NCBI RefSeq assembly: GCF_023343835.1
Contig: NC_064440.1
Span: 29,767,537-29,831,536 of the forward strand
Length of the DNA stretch: 64,000 bases
DNA from: Lagopus muta
Lineage: Eukaryota; Chordata; Aves; Galliformes; Phasianidae
Reading direction: 5' to 3'
Every line of letters begins with the position of its first letter. Positions within the stretch are counted from its first letter, which is position 1. Below the pieces are notes generated by a model, which saw only the letters and a program-made list of their open reading frames with translations, did no database searches and was not told the DNA's origin. A program made the position numbers and the translations under genes. This document shows positions 61,901 to 64,000 of the stretch, in pieces.

Positions 61901-64000
61901 ACATCAAATAAATGATTATTAATGCTCACAACACTCCCATAGCATGCACTTACACATAAGGAAGTAGAAGAGAACTTAAAGTAATTTTTGGCTGACATTG
62001 CGAAGTTTAAGATTCTAGCCCACATTTCTTGCATTTGACAAGCTGCCTTACAAGAAGCATAGCAATTCAATGATATTTCTAAGGAAACAAACAAGAACTC
62101 ACAGATTTTTACTTCAAAACATGCACAAAAGCAATCTGGAAATGAAACTGTAAGTAAAGAAAGTTCTCTGTTGTGCAACTTCGTTGCAGTAAGTAGATGG
62201 TCATTTTTAATTGACATAGTTCTCATTACTGTTGCTGGAAACCTCATCATCTGATGCATAAAGATTCCACCCCCCCCCCATGTAACTCCAGACTACATAC
62301 AGACATGCTATAAACGTATTTAAAAAGCAATTCAACATCCATTCCCCCTTTGTAGTGCTCTTTACACAGAGATGAAGGAAACATCGAAGCTACTAAGGGC
62401 TGTCTGGAACTATTTCTTTTTCTTATCTCAGTCCATGTCAACCATGCTTTGCACCTCAGGATCAAAAAGCCTGACCGTATCCAAAGAAAAAAAAAAAATC
62501 ATAATTTCTTTCCCTGCAAAGCACATTGTAACTGTGCAGATCTTTTCAAAGCCAACAGCACAGACCACTGAAGAACACTAGCAGGTTGATCACGGTTACA
62601 GGGAAACAAATTCAACCTCATCGCTCCCAGTCCCTGTCTGCACTCTGGTCAGGAGACCAAGCCGGAGAGAGTCAGCAATTCACTGCAATTCTCCTGTGGG
62701 GTCTCTCAGGGCCCTGCTCTGCCCACATTCTGTGAAAAGCTGAACGAGGCCATCTTCTAGTGTGCATGGCAGGACAAAGCAGGTGGACGAAACTGGAGAA
62801 ACTGAAGTGTGACACGAAGTTAGAAGTTCAATGTTTTTTGCTTATCTAAGCTTAGGCAACTGTGCTTGTATCCATACATTCCCTAGTCAGTCAGTGCTTG
62901 TTTTTGTTTCTTTCTTCTGATTAGCTAAGGTGTTGTCTTGCAGTATCACTTTCTGGCTCGCAGCCTCGCTAGAGTCAATTCAAAGACCTGATTCCAGCAG
63001 TTTTTCTTCATGCTGGCCCACACTCAGTTGTTTATTTTCACACCAATCTACAGTAACATTTCAGCCAAGAACTCCATGCCCAAACCTGTCAACCTGACAC
63101 CTACTTCAAAGGTGATTACACTTGCACTTGTGTTTACACAGCAGCTCCTGAGAGGAAATTGTGCTGCCTACAGTTACTGCTATCTGAAAATGCATTCCAG
63201 TTCGCATCTCCTTATGCTGAATCTCAGTGGGTGATTACAAAGTGGTGAATGATGCACTGCTACCACAGTGCCCACTGATCATGCAGAGCTACGACTCAGT
63301 CAGTCTTGTTTGTCAGTTTCAGGTGTTAACTGGCAGCTCTCAGAAGCCCTAGTCTACATGAATTAGCACTATATACATGGGCTTTCATACATAGCAGAAA
63401 ACCTATACCATTCCACGGTCTGGATATCAAAGAACATTTCACCAAGAACTGTTCCCCTCATTTCTCCAAGCATCTCACTGCATAATATTTAAACATCATC
63501 GATTCTCAATCCAAGGGTATTTCTCGAGAAGTTTTAAAAAGTAGATAGGAAAGAGACATTAGGAAGTGCAATATATTTATAATGTTGATGCTATTTGAAA
63601 ACAAGCACACTCACATCCATACTGGTATAGCATTATCTTTCAAACACGGTCATCACGATCTTAGCATCACCTTTATCACATTTGTACAAAGTGCATCCTC
63701 ACATACATCCATTTCTGGAGCTTCCCACACCTCTAGCTCCTGATGTTAAAATAATCCAGGACAACTGTGTCTTGCTCTGATGCAGAATCAAGGCAAAAGA
63801 AAGCAAGACTGTGAGATAAAATAGTTGTCACTTCCAAAAATGATGCAAGAGAAGAAGGTCGTACTTTTTCTTGAAACAAACAAAAAACTTTAGCACTTCT
63901 CAGCTAGGGAACAAAAAGAATTGATATCTTACAGAACCCATCCCAACATATCTTTTCTTGTGAAAAATCCACCAAAAACATGCCCAATACACAAACACTT
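58916..64000. other. Intergenic region to the right edge, no gene recognised
   Basis: About 5 kb of AT-rich sequence with an 18-nt A run (61255-61272), a 10-nt C run (62270-62279), a pyrimidine-rich stretch (about 60760-60910) and a somewhat GC-richer patch (62600-62830) that I cannot identify. I looked for 3' exons of GULP1, the expected upstream neighbour in the same orientation, and found none. Confidence 0.6.

Noticed and set aside
58916..64000. 3' exons of GULP1, the upstream neighbour of COL3A1 in mammals
   Set aside because: I looked for the C-terminal coding sequence on the minus strand and found nothing matching. The gene, if syntenic, lies beyond the right edge.
1..64000. CRISPR arrays, operons, tRNA or rRNA genes
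   Set aside because: None is visible. The sequence is vertebrate nuclear DNA with introns, CR1 LINEs and microsatellites.

Overview
The window looks like galliform bird DNA, most likely chicken. It is AT-rich, large-intron vertebrate sequence carrying several copies of the avian CR1 LINE, a mariner copy of the chicken Galluhop type and a solo endogenous-retrovirus LTR. The one gene I can identify is the 5' part of COL3A1 (collagen alpha-1(III)) on the minus strand. Its deduced residues agree with what I remember of vertebrate type III procollagen in the signal peptide, the ten-cysteine VWC domain and the QYDSYDVK telopeptide.

Layout, following the gene from right to left. A TATA-type promoter without a CpG island lies near 26.0 kb. 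The 5'UTR runs from about 25.98 to 25.86 kb and carries two short upstream ORFs. The start codon sits inside a strong two-part hairpin, the fibrillar-collagen 5' stem-loop. Coding exon 1 (25776-25854) encodes the signal peptide and is followed by a 15.9 kb intron 1. Exon 2 (9646-9854) encodes the VWC domain. Exons 3 and 4 encode the short N-propeptide helix, exon 5 the N-proteinase site and telopeptide, and exons 6 and 7 the start of the main Gly-X-Y helix. Every splice phase closes and every donor is GT and acceptor AG. The gene continues past the left edge, so only about 211 codons are present.

From about 26.05 to 64 kb I find no convincing gene on either strand. This fits the intergenic space upstream of COL3A1, which in mammals lies towards GULP1. 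It contains a roughly 900 bp CR1 copy (33.8-34.7 kb), a CR1 split by a 772 bp solo LTR (43.9-44.8 kb), a 538 bp Galluhop-like deletion derivative with TIRs and TA duplications (51.5-52.05 kb), a small CR1 end at 58.85 kb, and many homopolymer, AC, CT and TA tracts.

No RNA gene, CRISPR array, operon or clearly new system was found. The observations most worth checking are the collagen 5' stem-loop with its uORFs, a 45-nt T tract that removes every adenosine from -26 to -70 of the exon 5 acceptor, the nested LTR-in-CR1 insertion, the Galluhop derivative, and a long antisense open frame just inside intron 1.
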